Counted from the first letter of the stretch, positions 31,745 through 42,944 are shown. The stretch: DNA of 64,000 bases from Achatina immaculata (GCA_009760885.1 CM019703.1:10232959-10296958), one strand, 5' to 3'. Notes: a model not told the origin generated them from the letters alone. Translations and numbers: made by a program.

Positions 31745-32575
31745 TTATGTCTTATATCCTTCCCGTGCTGTTAAACGTCGCACAGGGCTCGCAAGGTAGT
31801 TCGCCAATTTTTCCTATTTTCTGCTAGCTTTTCAAATTCATCAAGGGATTTTATGCCTATTAATTTGGCCTCTCTTAACTATGTCCTCTTTAGAGTTTCA
31901 CGTGGTCTGCCTTTTTTTCTTCGGCCTGCTGTGTTCCACTTGACAGCTTGTTTTGGGATTCTCTGATCGTTTCTTCTCATCAAGTGACCAACATATATCC
32001 ATCTCCTTTTCCTGATCCAACATGAGACTGGTTGTTGTTCAGTCATCTGTCTTATCTCTGCGTTGTTCTTGAATTCGTTCCACATGATGACGAGTATTTT
32101 CCTTAGGTATTTGTTTTCAAAAGTCTAATTTCTTGTCTATTTCTTTAGTTGCTTTCCAGCTTTCGCATACATATATGAGGGTAGATATTACATTTGAATT
32201 GAATAGTCTTAACTTGGTTTTTGTGCTTGTAACTTTTGAATGCTGTATGTTCTCAAGATTCTTGAAGATCGATGCTGCTTTTACAATTCGAATTCTAACT
32301 TCCTTTCTGGTGTTACCATCTTGGTCTCTGTAGCTGCCAATGTATGCAAATTGATTGACTTCTTCAACATCTGTCCCTTCTACATGTATTTTTCCATTTT
32401 GATTTATGGGAATTTTCCTTGTTAATTTCAAGTCCTATTTTGCTAGCCAGTGAAGACAGGACATCTGTTTTTTCTTGCATGGAATTCACATTGTTACTGA
32501 TAAGAGTTATGTCATCAGCAAATTCAAGATCTTCTAGTTGTTACAACTGGATAAATTCTAAAAATTCTAAATCAT
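31745..32575 (-). mobile_element. Family C LINE 3' part
   Basis: The minus strand runs from LEFADDITLISNNVNS (near 32530) through VEGTDVEEVNQFAYIGSYRD, ISTLIYVCESWK and MWNEFKNNAEIRQM to the terminus near 31750. Frameshifts lie near 32085-32117 and beyond 32431. Its 5' end touches the 3' tail of the family E LINE. Confidence 0.85.
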
Positions 32576-33285
32576 CATCATCATCATCGCCGTCACCTTT
32601 CACTCCCTTGTGAGCATAGACCACGGATAAAGGCTCTCCGGTCATCCCTGTTCTTGGAATTATTCTCTGCTTCCTTCCATGTACATCCCTTGTCTCTGAG
32701 CGCTATCATAATTTCTCTTCTCCAAGTAAGTCTAGGTCTTCCCCGTTTTCTTTTTCCTTGAGGATTCCATGTCAGTGCCTGTCTTGCTATGTTGGTGCCG
32801 GGTTTCCTCAGAGTATGGCCAATCCACCTCCATTTCCTAGACATGATTTGTGGGTTGATATGTTCTTGTCCTGCCCTTTCCCAGACCTCCTCGTTCCTGA
32901 TCTTGTCCTGCCATTTAATGTTTAAAATCATCCTCAATCAGTATTCATGAATGTTTGTATCCTCTGTTGTATTGTCTTGGTCATAACCCATGTCTCCGAA
33001 CCATATAGTAGGACAGTCTTTACGTTTGTATTGAAAAACCCAAATTTGGTTCTTGTTTTGATGTTCTTAGATGACCACATTTTGTTAAGTTGGATAAATG
33101 CTGTCCTGGCCTTGGTTATTCTAGCTTTAACATCCTTTTCCGTTCCCCCGTATGTATCCACTATGCTGCCTAAATATGTGAAATACTCTACTTCCTCAAC
33201 TGGCACTCCCTCGATTACCATGAGACTACTGCTTGCACAATCTCGTACTTTTCATTATCTTTGTTTCTTGTCTGCTAATATATAG
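32575..33285 (-). mobile_element. Family E LINE 3' part, (GAT)n tail
   Basis: Minus-strand frames: VEEVEYFTYLGSIVDTYGGT and LLYGSETWVMTKTIQQRIQT (33221-32934), then RMILNIKWQDKIRNEEVWER, SRKWRWIGHTLRKPG and KRKRGRPRLTWRREI (32937-32593). A stop and shift separate them near 32935. GAT repeats at 32571-32588 form the tail. This C-terminal layout is standard for these LINEs but the sequence is distinct from families A-D. Confidence 0.82.
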
Positions 33286-33770
33286 TCCAGGTTTAGCTGA
33301 ATTAGCCACAGAACATACGAGATCTACATGTACAGCATCTAGATTTATAGTAACCCACGCCAACTATCTATTTGGCACTGGTTGCAAAGGGTAGCTCAAT
33401 CAATAGCCATAGTTTTTTTTTAAATAACAGCAAAATACATCCAAAGCAAAAAAAAATAAAAAGTGTCAAGTTCTCACATGAAGTTGATGCTGAATCTGTG
33501 ATCCTTGGACCCTGAATAATTGATAGAGAGCTTGCTAGAATATTGCAGAGAGTACGTAACACGGCCGGCCACGATAGAAAAACTGAGCACGTGGCGAGTG
33601 CCCAGAGAATTATTAATCTCCCAGAGCAGAACTAAAAACGAAAGCTTCTGTTAATTTGTTTTTATTTTTTTCCTTTTTTTTTTCTCCTATTCCACAGTTT
33701 CATCCCTGCGTGTCTGTGCCTTTATATATATATATGTCCTTCTGCATGTCCTGGTGTAGACAACGCGTTA
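33286..33770. other. Unassigned sequence
   Basis: T-runs near 33413 and 33670 and a short (TA)n at 33724-33736. No gene is supported. Confidence 0.45.
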
Positions 33771-33774
33771 GACT

Positions 33775-34135
33775 CTTTTGAAAACAAATGCCTCAGGAAA
33801 ATACTCCGTATAAAGTGGAACGAATTCAAGAGCAACGCAGAGATAAGGCATAAGAGCAAACAGCAACCTGTCTCATAGGTGATCAGAAAAAGAAGATGGA
33901 CATATAATGGTCACGTGATGAGAAGAAACGGTTAGAGAATCCCGAAACAAGCTATCAAGTGAAACACGACAGGCCAAAGAAGAAGAGGTCGACCACGAGA
34001 AACTCTAAAGAGGACATTGTTAAGAGAGGCCAAATTACTTAGTAGGCATAAAATCCCTTGATGAGGTTGAGAAGCTCGCCGAAAAGAGGAAAACTTGGCG
34101 AACTGCCCCATGCGAACCCTGTGTGACGTACTGTG
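33775..34135 (+). mobile_element. Family C LINE 3' fragment
   Basis: SFENKCLRKILRIKWNEFKS in translation, then TCACGTGATGAGAAGAAACG and the family C C-terminal region through CTTGGCGAACTGCC and GTGTGACGTAC. Many stops. Confidence 0.78.
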
Positions 34136-34469
34136 AAGTCCTTTCTATTCAGGTTCACTTACAATGCTTCTTTCAGGCGTTAAGTTACATCTTCCTTCGA
34201 TCATGATGGTTATTTGAGATCTATCAACTATAAATTAATGCTTGAACAAACATAATTATTTTTGTCTGCAAATGACTAATAATACCACGCATGATCCCGA
34301 AAGGCGACCACTTGGGGTCCGGCATAGGGTCAGCAACCCCGTCCAGCAAAAAAACATTTTGACTAATACAGAAAAGGAAGCAGGGGGTAGGGTGGGGGTG
34401 GGGGTGGGTGAAGTGGGTGGGGGCCGCAGGGGGGGAGGGGAAGAGAGACGTATATCAGGAAAATGGTGG
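34136..34469. other. Unassigned, with G-rich tract
   Basis: GGGTGGGGGTGGGGGTGGG lies near 34388-34406, a candidate G-quadruplex sequence. No gene is supported. Confidence 0.5.
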
Positions 34470-34612
34470 ACTAAAAGAGAAATGGGGAGAACAACATAGA
34501 GGACGCTGAGCAATAGAGGGCTCACGTGAGCAAGTGCGGAAAACAGGCGAAACAGGCGTTTGTGGGATACCCTCGCGGGAAGCCCCATCCTGGGCCCCTA
34601 AAATGTTCAGGA
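34470..34612 (+). mobile_element. Family D LINE 3' fragment
   Basis: GAGAAATGGGGAGAACAACA, then GCTGAGCAATAGAGGGCTCA, CAGGCGTTTGTGGGATACCC and TTCAGGAGAGAG. Directly abuts a minus-oriented module M. Confidence 0.72.
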
Positions 34613-34695
34613 GAGAGAAACTGATTGAGTGATCTTTATTTCCAAAGAGTTAAGAATTGAGCTCGCAGGCCAGTCTGACATTCTGCCCTTTATCA
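34613..34695 (-). mobile_element. 3'-end module M
   Basis: Minus strand: GGGCAGAATGTCAGACTGGC, CTGCGAGCTCAATTCT and a GGAAATAAAGAT block, as in the other module M copies. Confidence 0.6.
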
Positions 34696-35040
34696 TACAA
34701 CTTTCACTCTGGAGAGAGAGAGACAGAGAGAGAGAAAGAGAGTGAGAGAAAGAGTTAATAAGGGGCTTATATATCTGTATATATATATATACACATATAT
34801 ATAAGTATATTGTATTTAAAGCAAACGTTGACACACAAAATGAGTGTTAAAACGGCGTGTATACTAAGTATCTTGGAATAAGATATAAAAGGGTTACCTC
34901 GCTTGAAGAGAGTGTACGATCACTACTGATTGTTTTCTGTCGTTAGCAATTTCTTTCTCTTGCATCCCTTTTAATTTATTGTAAGCAGAGTTAATTTTTA
35001 ACTCTTGGGTTTTTTTTTCCTTTTCATACTCTCATTTTCC
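34696..35040. other. GA microsatellite, (TA)n and unassigned sequence
   Basis: GA repeat at 34712-34742 and (TA)n at 34772-34805. Otherwise nothing recognised. Confidence 0.5.
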
Positions 35041-35044
35041 TCTT

Positions 35045-35533
35045 TTAACTTAAAAATATACGTGCCGTTATTTAACTTGAAAATATACGTGCCGTTATTT
35101 AACTTAAAATATACGTGCCGTTATTTAACTTAAAAATATACGTGCCGTTATTTAACTAAAAAATATACGTGCCGTTATTTAACTAAAAAATATACGTTCT
35201 GTTATTTAACTTGAAAATATACGTGCCGTTATTTAACTTAAAAATATACGTGCCGTTATTTAACTTAAAAATATACGTGCCGTTATTTAACTTAAAAATA
35301 TACGTTCTGTTATTTAACTTGAAAATATACGTGCCGTTATTTAACTTAAAATATACGTGCCGTTATTTAACTTAAAAATATACGTGCCGTTATTTAACTT
35401 AAAAATATACGTGCCGTTATTTAACTTAAAAATATACGTGCCGTTATTTAACTTAAAAATATACGTTCTGTTATTTAACTTGAAAATATACGTGCCGTTA
35501 TTTAACTTTAAAATATACGTGCCGTTATTTAAC
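35045..35533. repeat. 27 bp minisatellite, about 18 copies
   Basis: The unit is TTATTTAACTTAAAAATATA plus CGTGCCG. Variant units with GTTCTG are each followed by a unit with CTTGAAAA, three times (near 35200, 35308 and 35467), indicating a higher-order structure. Confidence 0.95.
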
Positions 35534-35970
35534 AGTGCAGTAAATGGCTATTTCTTTCCTTTATTTATTTTGGATAATAGTACTGCCTGTGTGCGCTACA
35601 AATGGTTCCACCATTTTGAATTTTCTTACAAGTTAACAAGTCAACCGTGTGGACCTCTAACCATTACCAACATCTCAGTTTCAAAAGCACTTGCTGTCTC
35701 AATACATCCTCTCTTTTGATATCGCCGTTACTAATGACGCACTTCGTTCATTGGAAAAGGATGAAAATCGTCCTGCATCTAAGAAAGGGAGAAATGGGGG
35801 GTGTGGAGGGCGGGTGGAGATTCATACTAGCGCGTTTTTTCAATTCACTTTATAAATGAACTAACGTCTTCAATGGTTGATGTATGGTTCAGAAAAGATT
35901 GTTTAGAATTTCTATCTAGTATTGCCAACGAAGAGCGTTTAAAAAAAAAAAGCCTTACAGTCTTAGCAAT
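35534..35970. other. Unassigned sequence
   Basis: Nothing recognised except AATGAACTAACGTCTTCAAT near 35848, shared with 31513. Confidence 0.45.
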
Positions 35971-35981
35971 AACCAGTATAT

Positions 35982-36157
35982 CAGTGTTTTTCAAGAGGTA
36001 TGCTCCGGCACGCTGGTGTGCCGCGAGACAGCTAAATATTCGCTGTCACATTTTGGTGCTCAGTGTATTATAAACAGTAAAATACAACTAATTTACGCAG
36101 GTGTGGCACGAAAGAAGTGTGCATTGTGCCAAGTCTGTAAAAGTTTGAGAACTACTG
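35982..36157. mobile_element. hAT-type MITE, 176 bp
   Basis: The left end CAGTGTTTTTCAAGAGGTAT is matched by the inverted right end AAGTTTGAGAACTACTG. Subterminal GGTGTGCCGCGAGA and GTGTGGCAC pair as well. The flanking 8-mers (CAGTATAT, CGACAGAT) do not match well, so the duplication has decayed or the ends are slightly misplaced. Confidence 0.6.
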
Positions 36158-36595
36158 CGACAGATGGTGGCCTAGAGAAACAAGAAGATTGGAGTGTATG
36201 GTTCCTGGGACACGAGAATGAGGAGCCGCCGAGGAGGCAAAGGGAGCCCCAAGCCATCAACAACATTCTGAGCACCATACTCCTAAAAGCAGATATCCTG
36301 GCTTGGCAAAATCGTGGCATCTCAGACTGACCACCAAGAGAACAGAGTTCAGTAATGGACACGCATTTGGCAAGAACCGACATACTCTTTAAACAGCCTC
36401 TACAACAATGCTCCTCAACTTCAGGTCGAGACCCAAATTAGAGTCGCGGGAGTTTAAAGTAGGGTCGTGAGAGATATGATGAAAAATAACAAAGGAAGAG
36501 AAACAATGAGTTAAACTTTGTAAAAAAAAACAAAAACAAAGAGGATTTCGGGGAATTGCTCTTTGTGCGCTTTCTTTATTTTTTGAAACATTAAT
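36158..36595. other. Unassigned, with possible hAT end
   Basis: CAATGCTCCTCAACTTCAGG, then TCGAGACCCAAATTAGAGTC near 36404 resembles a hAT MITE left end. No right end is found. A 104-codon plus-strand frame ending at 36330 has no known motif. Confidence 0.4.
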
Positions 36596-36604
36596 TCTCC
36601 CACG

Positions 36605-36716
36605 TCCACTCATACAAATGTAGTTTCTCCGATCATGTATGTCCACTCATGCAAATGTGGTTTCTCCGATCATATATGTCCACTCACACAAATGTAGTTT
36701 CTCCGATCATGTATTT
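36605..36716. repeat. 37 bp tandem repeat, 3 copies
   Basis: GTCCACTCATGCAAATGTGG plus TTTCTCCGATCATATAT, three units with small changes. Confidence 0.88.
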
Positions 36717-37180
36717 CTTCTTCTTTTTTTTTAGGTTTTGGCGTCAGTGCCATAACATTTATGGGATTTAGTGGTAAAATTATGTAATTCTGTGTTCAAT
36801 CTGCGCTTATCATATATCAAAGTACCTGTAAATGAAAGAAGATTTCACGAATAAACTTTTTTGAGAAGAATGATAGAAAGAAACTAGTGTGAAAATTTGA
36901 AAACATAGTATTATCAACTTTTTTGCCCCAAAAAATAAAACTTATGTTCTACTTAGCATAAGTTTCTGTAAATCCCATTAGATTGCCATGATTCGTCATT
37001 TAGAATTTCACTTTGTAAACATCAACACTTTTTGTGACTATTTCTAATACTTTTGTGCAAATAAAAGCATTTTTTTACTGCATAATGTCTGCAACAGGCA
37101 GTCAATATCACAAAATAAATGAATGGAAAAAAAAACGTATACCGATATCCATCAAAAACGATTAAATCTTCATTTCACCG
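36717..37180. other. Unassigned AT-rich sequence
   Basis: Nothing recognised. Confidence 0.45.
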
Positions 37181-37282
37181 AATGAAATGTACAAATGAAC
37201 GCCGCTGAAACAAGGAAATGGGCGGTTCTACGGATGAAATGTACAAATGAACGCCGCTGAAACAAGGAAATGGGCGGTTCTA
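37181..37282. repeat. Perfect 52 bp tandem duplication
   Basis: AATGAAATGTACAAATGAAC through GGAAATGGGCGGTTCTAC occurs twice back to back without differences, so the duplication is recent. Confidence 0.93.
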
Positions 37283-37536
37283 CTTTCAAATGACATGCGC
37301 AGTGACATGTTAAATAAAAATTAACACCTTTTTTTACGAAACGAAGCATCTAACAATGCACTGTTGTCGACGATGAAACGGAACAATAGCCAAAAGCCAT
37401 AAATGGATGGGTGGACCCGACTGAGTTCTAATATTAAAATAACACTCACACCCACTGCTGTTTATCGAAATAATTTTGTAGAATTGTAATATACACATAT
37501 ATTTTCTTAAACCGTGATGTATGCACGATAGGCAGG

Positions 37537-37830
37537 TAAGGTGGCCTGGCTGGCTGAGTGGCTAGGCGCTCGTTTACTAATTCGGTGGTAGCGGATTCAA
37601 GTTCCAACAATGGGGGGGGGGGGGGTGTTCCTACTACCAACATACCAAAAGGACCCCAGAGTCCACTCGGCCTCCTAAAATGGATACCAGAGAAATCTGG
37701 GAAGGTACGTGCGGTATCACAGTTTCACGTGCCGAATGTCTTAGTAAATACGGGCCTAACACTGTATTCCCCAATATGCCTTAATGGCATGGGGCCGGGA
37801 ATTTTACCTTTACCGAGCACGTACCATTGC
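37537..37830 (+). mobile_element. S2 tRNA-derived SINE
   Basis: The head is GGCTGGCTGAGTGGCTAGGC (A-box-like TGGCTGAGTGG), then GTAGCGGATTCAAGTTCC (B-box-like), spaced as in a Leu/Ser-type tRNA with a long variable arm. The body carries ATGGATACCAGAGAAATCTG, GGGCCTAACACTGTATTCCC and CCTTAATGGCATGGGGCC. A G-run at 37612-37626 follows the head. Confidence 0.82.
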
Positions 37831-38930
37831 TGGTGTAATATCGAAATAAAATAGAAAGGCTGAGAACCTTTCCCTCGACTCTATATCTGATTCAGAAAGT
37901 ATTTAATACATCGATTTCCTGCTTGAGTTGGCAACCCGGCAAAATACTGTGCAATTACAAGTATTGTAGTGAAATGTTTCTGAAGCTGGGAAAAAGATAG
38001 AATGTGAATCCCATTATGGTAAAATGATTTTATGGAATTTTAAGTGTAAATTTAAGCTGGATGAAAGTCAAGTGTGTGTGTGTATGTGTGTGTAAGAGAG
38101 AGAGAGAGGGAGAGAGAAAGAGAGAGGGAGAGAGAGATCAGTTTTTTCGTAATTAATGGAAATTCTTAACAATCTTATTTCAAAAATGAGAATTTTTAAG
38201 TTATTTGTATCCACTTAAGAGAGAGAGAGAGAGAGAGAGAGAGGAGAAGGAGGAGGAAAGGGGGAATGGAGGAGTTTGCTGCTGCATTACCAGGATTGGT
38301 CTTGTGATGAAGTGTTTATGCGCGATAGACAAGTGCACTGAATCTATAATGTACAAAGTGGACGTGTGTGTGTGTGTGTGCGCGCGCTTCAGTGTAGTGG
38401 TTACGTTACGGAAAGGAGTAAGTGGATGGAAGGAAAGGGGACGGTTTACTGTGACGTGACTGAAATATATTACATTGGAAAGACAATCCTGCAGTAGAAA
38501 CTTTTCTCTGTCTTGAAAAATCATACAAAGGCTAACAACACCATAGTTACCTTCATTAGAGGAAGTACGGTACGACGTTTCGTTTCTTGCTCTTGCCTCC
38601 CCTGGAGTTTCAACAAACCCCGATCAATCTCGTTTTAAAAATGATTTCTCCTTTTAAAAACCTAAGGGATTAAACGCGCACCCCATAAAAATGCCACTCT
38701 CATCTAGCCAGTCTGTTTTCCTTAAAAATTTTAACGCCGGGTGTATGGCACAAACACACCTAGAACAAAGATGGCAGCACGTGACAATGCATGTGGAATT
38801 TTTAGCTAGGACTTGCAAATTAATTGTATGATTTATTCATTAATTGAATTACATTGCAGGCAACCGTAGCATACAATATTGACGTTCTTCCTTGTTGTTG
38901 GATCTCGGTGAACTCGACACTCTTAGTACT
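37831..38930. other. Unassigned, with GA and GT/GC microsatellites
   Basis: GA repeats at 38095-38135 and 38218-38245; GTGTGTGCGCGCGC at 38365-38388. No gene is supported. Confidence 0.45.
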
Positions 38931-39054
38931 TCACGCTGCAGTGAAGATCTTTGTAATAAAGTTCACTAAACTAGATGAATGAGATAAGGTGGCTTTATGC
39001 ACGTCCAGGAAAAGGAAAAACTCCTTGAAGGTGAAGACTAGCCGACTTAAGGCA

Positions 39055-39260
39055 CCGCAGTCATCCATCTGTGGAAATGGGCCCCAGGATCTTCTTAAAG
39101 CTGGGGAAGGAAGAGCAGCCAGGCATGATGCTGACCTCATCGTCCTCTGAGTGCCGCTGACAGGTCGGTGAAAATACGGGCATCAACATCGTATTCCCTA
39201 GCTGCTCTCCTGGGATGACAAGGTCACCTTCAACTTCTCGGCAAAATCCACCACCTGGAG
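39055..39260 (+). mobile_element. Diverged S2 SINE body
   Basis: CAGCCAGGCATGATGCTGAC, then a GAAAATACGGGCATCAAC/CGTATTCCCTAG stretch parallels the S2 body (compare 40930-41010). No head is present. Confidence 0.4.
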
Positions 39261-39951
39261 GGGAATTTGATCATCCGTTGATCATGCTCAAGCGCCACGC
39301 TAGCCTGCTCCCAGAAACCTCACATTTATAGATTTAAATGTAACTCTTAGACTGCTAAACAACATCCATGACATACAAACATTTTTTGTAATTATTCATT
39401 ATGGTTCCCATGTGTTTATCAGGAAATGATACAATGCCTGTATTTAGCATTTACAGTGGTTTAAAATTGTGAACTCTCTGCTCTGGAACAAAATACTACA
39501 GTGTGCGTCATTTGTTAAAAACATTTTTTTTTCAGAAACTTTTGAACGTCTCGTGCTAATTTAGGAGTTAACAAAATGAAAGTAAGACTTAATGGAGCCC
39601 GCCACGTCAAAAAGTAAAACTGGAACCAGGTCTCCTGGATAATGTAAACGCGAGGGCAAAGAAGGACACGCTTTTTTGGTGGGAAGGGGGAAAGAACGGC
39701 TGGGATACGGCAGAGGAGAGACATGAGATCAAGCTGTCCGTCACAAGATGATTAATGGGAAATTCTCATAGTCTAACAAATATGAGAAGTGGAAAATTAG
39801 AAGATTAGCGGTCATACACAGAAAACCGAGCATGAAATTAGAATTTTGCAAATGTGTCTTCCACGTACGGAAGGACAGTGACTTGGGGAAGATTACTGGG
39901 ACAGATAGAAATAAAGATACAAAACAATAAAATAGGACATTTCGTCGCCTG
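39261..39951. other. Unassigned sequence
   Basis: Nothing recognised. Confidence 0.45.
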
Positions 39952-40300
39952 GCGACGACGCTGTCCAATTTTGCAAGCAGCGACCAGTATCTGACATTCT
40001 AGTGCCTGGGAACTTCAGCTGTCCAAGACATTGTACCACATCTCCTTGGTAACCACTCCCACCCCCACCCCACCCCCAGTAACAGGCCTGGCCTGGCTAA
40101 CGAGGCAGGGATGGCCAAAGTCACCATGGTGGTGGAGTCTGTTAAAGAAGAATTGCACAACCCCCCCCCCCCCTGCTCTTAATCTCCAGGCAGGGACTGA
40201 AAAAAAAAGCACTACTGTCACCAGCTCAGAGCGGACGCGATGCTTTGCATCAATATCTTCACCGCATGTGCTGCAAAGAACATGTGCATTTCCAGAGAGA
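39952..40300 (+). mobile_element. S1 element, diverged
   Basis: GGCGACGACGCTGTCCAATT, then CCAAGACATTGTACCACATC, AACAGGCCTGGCCTGGCTAA and TGTGCTGCAAAGAACATGTG. A C-run at 40160-40172. A GAA-rich microsatellite (40306-40340) follows the end. Confidence 0.75.
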
Positions 40301-40752
40301 TAGAAAAAGAAGAAGAAGCAGAAGAAGAAGAAGAAGAGATGATAATGATGATGATGACGACGACGAAAAGTAAGAGAAGAGTTAATTGTTTTACTTCGTG
40401 GTCATTATGTTATACCTCCTTTGAGTATGAAGTTAAAACAATTATGTCTTTATTAACTGACCAGCCCTAAGCTACTAAAAATGACGGGAAAGAAATGAAA
40501 TTATGTTTACTTAAAACTATTGGACATAACGCTTTTATAAGCGGCATGTATATTGCCATTATACGCAGTAATGGATGTGTGGATGTGTCACGCCTCTTTC
40601 TGTATTCTTTGTTGGTAAAATGTCTGCCAACGATCTTTGGCGTTACTGTGCTGTATTCCATCCATTGCAAGTGGCAAGGAATCAAGAACAGAGAAGATTT
40701 ATGCCCATTCAAGAGATCTAATGAACATCCTACCATTTCTAATGACCCAGTT
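40301..40752. other. GAA/GAT microsatellite and unassigned sequence
   Basis: (GAA)n and (GAT)n at 40306-40365. The overlapping 90-codon frames on both strands near 40467-40767 lack motifs. Confidence 0.45.
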
Positions 40753-41060
40753 AGGAAAATAAAATGACAGACTGTTTGACTGAGTGGTTAGGCGCTCGGT
40801 CTACTAATCAGGTGGTATCGGGTTCAAGTCCCAGCAGTCAAGATTTTTTTTTATGGTACCACCACACTAAAGAGGCAACCGGGGTCCACCCAGCCTCTAA
40901 AAATGGGTACCAGAGAAAATGGAAAGGTAAAGGCGGCCAGGCGTCATACTGACAATATCACACTTTCATGTGCCATAGATTTTGGGAACATGGGCCTAAC
41001 ACTGTATTCCCCCCCCCCCCCCCCCAGTATACCTTAATGACATGGAAACGGAGTGGCAGA
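40753..41060 (+). mobile_element. S2 tRNA-derived SINE
   Basis: The best S2 head: TTTGACTGAGTGGTTAGGCG, then CTACTAATCAGGTGGTATCG and GGTTCAAGTCCCAGCA (B box). The body has AAATGGGTACCAGAGAAAAT and CATGGGCCTAACACTGTATT, then a C-run and TATACCTTAATGACATGGAA. Confidence 0.85.
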
Positions 41061-41114
41061 AATAGTGCAACCACACTAACATCACTTGCACCAGTAATAT
41101 CAGACCTACACTTT

Positions 41115-41608
41115 GTCTACTCATTCTACGCACATTTTATGCTCTCACTTTTTCTCTCTTTCTCCTCTCTCTTTCGCTCTCTCTTCTCCCCTCTCTCTCT
41201 TTCTCCTATCTCTCTCTCTCTCTTTCTCCTCTCTCTCTCTTTCTCTTTCTTTTTCTTTCTTCTCTCTCTCTTTCTCCTCTCTCTCTCCATCTTTCTCCTC
41301 TCTCTCCATCTTTCTCCTCTCTCTCTCCATCTTTCTCCTCTCTCTCCTTCTTTATCCTCTCTCTCTCCATCTTTCTCCTCTCTCTCCTTCTTTCTCCTCT
41401 CTCTCTCCATCTTTCTCCTCTCTTTCTTTCTCCTCTCTCTCCCTCTTTCTCCTCTCTCTCTCTCCTTCTTTCTCCTCTCTCTCTCCTTCTTTCTCCTCTC
41501 TCTCCTTCTTTCTCCTCTCTCTCTCCTTCTTTCTCCTCTCTCTCTCCTTCTTTCTCCTCTCTCTCCCTCTTTCTCCTCTCTCCCTCTTTCTCTCTCTCTC
41601 TCTCTCTG
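41115..41608. repeat. (CT)n-rich array of CTCTCTCTCCTTCTTTCTCCT units
   Basis: Nearly pure pyrimidine plus strand. Long frames on both strands (Ser/Leu/Phe on plus, Glu/Arg/Lys on minus) are artefacts. It starts at the 3' end of the minus LINE at 41609. Confidence 0.95.
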
Positions 41609-41960
41609 GCCCATGCCAATCAGGCGTTGGTCGTCACCGATTTCCACAGCCATCCATTCCTTTGCTCTCTCTCTAAGATGTGTGTTGGGCCGTGCTCTGT
41701 GCTCCTCTTTTAGTCCATCAAGTATCTTGTTTCTTTGTCTTCCTCTGTTCCCCCCCCCCCCCCAGTTTTACTGTTGTCACAAGGTGTTCCAGTTTGCCTC
41801 TTCTCAAAGCATGTCCGATAAATCTGGATTGTCGTGTTTATGAATTTTGCCACAGATTTTTCTCTTTTGCCCAGCCTTGTTTAGAACCGCTTAAATCTGT
41901 TTCCTTGGCCGTCCATCAATCTTTCTCATCAATCTTCTTACATGCGCACGTTTCTCTGCT
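41609..41960 (-). mobile_element. LINE 3' end with long (GA)n tail
   Basis: The minus-strand reading contains a QSRFIGHALRRGKLEHLVTT-like block, GRQRNKILDGLKEEHRARPN and DDQRLIGMGQ, the usual C-terminal LINE layout related to family A, then the GA repeat. A run of G (C-run on plus at 41752-41764) interrupts the frame. Confidence 0.7.
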
Positions 41961-42010
41961 TTATAAAGTGTTAAAATAACACTCAGCTTATCGGGAGAGA
42001 TTTGAATTTT

Positions 42011-42040
42011 GCGCGCGCGCGCGGGCGCGCACACACACAC
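42011..42040. repeat. (GC)n-(AC)n alternating purine-pyrimidine tract
   Basis: GCGCGCGCGCGGGCGCGCAC followed by ACACAC: a strong Z-DNA candidate next to the left edge of the palindromic element. Confidence 0.85.
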
Positions 42041-42049
42041 ATTCAAAAT

Positions 42050-42440
42050 GTAAAGTAAGAGAACACATTTTTTGTAGGAATAGACCTAAAAAAAATCGTA
42101 GACAATGCACTTTAGTGAGACGTGAGAGAAAGAAAAATCACAAGAGAATTACCTGGGATTCGAACCACGGACTCCGGTAGGACGAGCAGCCGTCTAGCCA
42201 CGAGAGAACAGCGTACTAACTGGAGGTGCGAGACAGCGCAGTTCGTCAGTACGCTGTTCTCTCGTGGCTAGACGTCTGCTCGTCCTACCGGAGTCCGTGG
42301 TTCGAATCCCAGGTAATTCTCTTGTGATTTTTCTTTCTCTCACGTCTCATTAAAGTTCTTTGTCTACGGTTTTTTCGAGGTCTAACCCTACAAAACTGTG
42401 TTCTTTTACTTTACCTTACGAAGGCTTCGTTGTTTTCTAC
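42050..42440. mobile_element. Palindromic element with tRNA-like arms (copy 1)
   Basis: The left arm 42050-42215 and right arm 42249-42414 are inverted copies separated by 33 bp. About 95 inner positions are identical but for one. Each arm contains GTGGTTCGAATCCCAGG (B-box type) and GGCTAGACGTCTGCTCGTCC. A right-hand extension, CCTTACGAAGGCTTCGTTG, is not in the left arm. ACATTCAAAATGTA occurs at both edges (42039-42052, 42439-42452), as a target duplication would. Confidence 0.8.
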
Positions 42441-42662
42441 ATTCAAAATGTAGACTGACGGTCTTCTTGGAAACTATATATAAGTTCTCACAGTCTGGAA
42501 CATGGTAGTTCGTGATTTCCTTAAGCGGAATTTCCGTCCGTGAACTGGTCTGTGTAAAATATTTCAAACTGTCCTAAGTAATCTAGTGATGTGCATTGGA
42601 CTGTCCTTTGGAACTGTCCCGTTTAACTATAGCTGGTAAATTCATCTGGTTGAACAGCATGC

Positions 42663-42801
42663 ACGAGGGCGAGTCGAAAAGTAACGGCAAACGAAGGGGA
42701 CTAAATCACTGATAAAGATATGAAAATGCATTTCTAACTCGCCTTGATATATGAGTAACGTCCCTTGATTTTTTGCAATTACTTTTTGACTCGCCCTCGT
42801 A
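42663..42801. mobile_element. Mariner-like MITE, ~139 bp
   Basis: ACGAGGGCGAGTCGAAAAGT and its inverted counterpart ACTTTTTGACTCGCCCTCGT form ~23 bp terminal inverted repeats. The right flank is TA and the left CA, consistent with a mutated TA duplication. No coding capacity. Confidence 0.7.
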
Positions 42802-42944
42802 CATTTATCTGTTATTGGCTGCTTATTTCGTGATAAGATTGCTGAATGTTTACTGCCAGATGTTGATCTAATCTAAATCCCGTAGCAAGGAAGGAACTTA
42901 GTGCCTTCACATTTCTAGGCCACTACAGCATTTGAGATAGGGAT

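Noticed and set aside
41113..41843. 187- and 291-codon frames, and Glu/Arg-rich minus frames
   Set aside because: CT microsatellite translation attached to a LINE 3' end.
42249..42320. Functional tRNA gene
   Set aside because: A B-box-like sequence is present, but no clean cloverleaf with acceptor stem is evident. Both palindrome arms carry it and the locus is a repeat.
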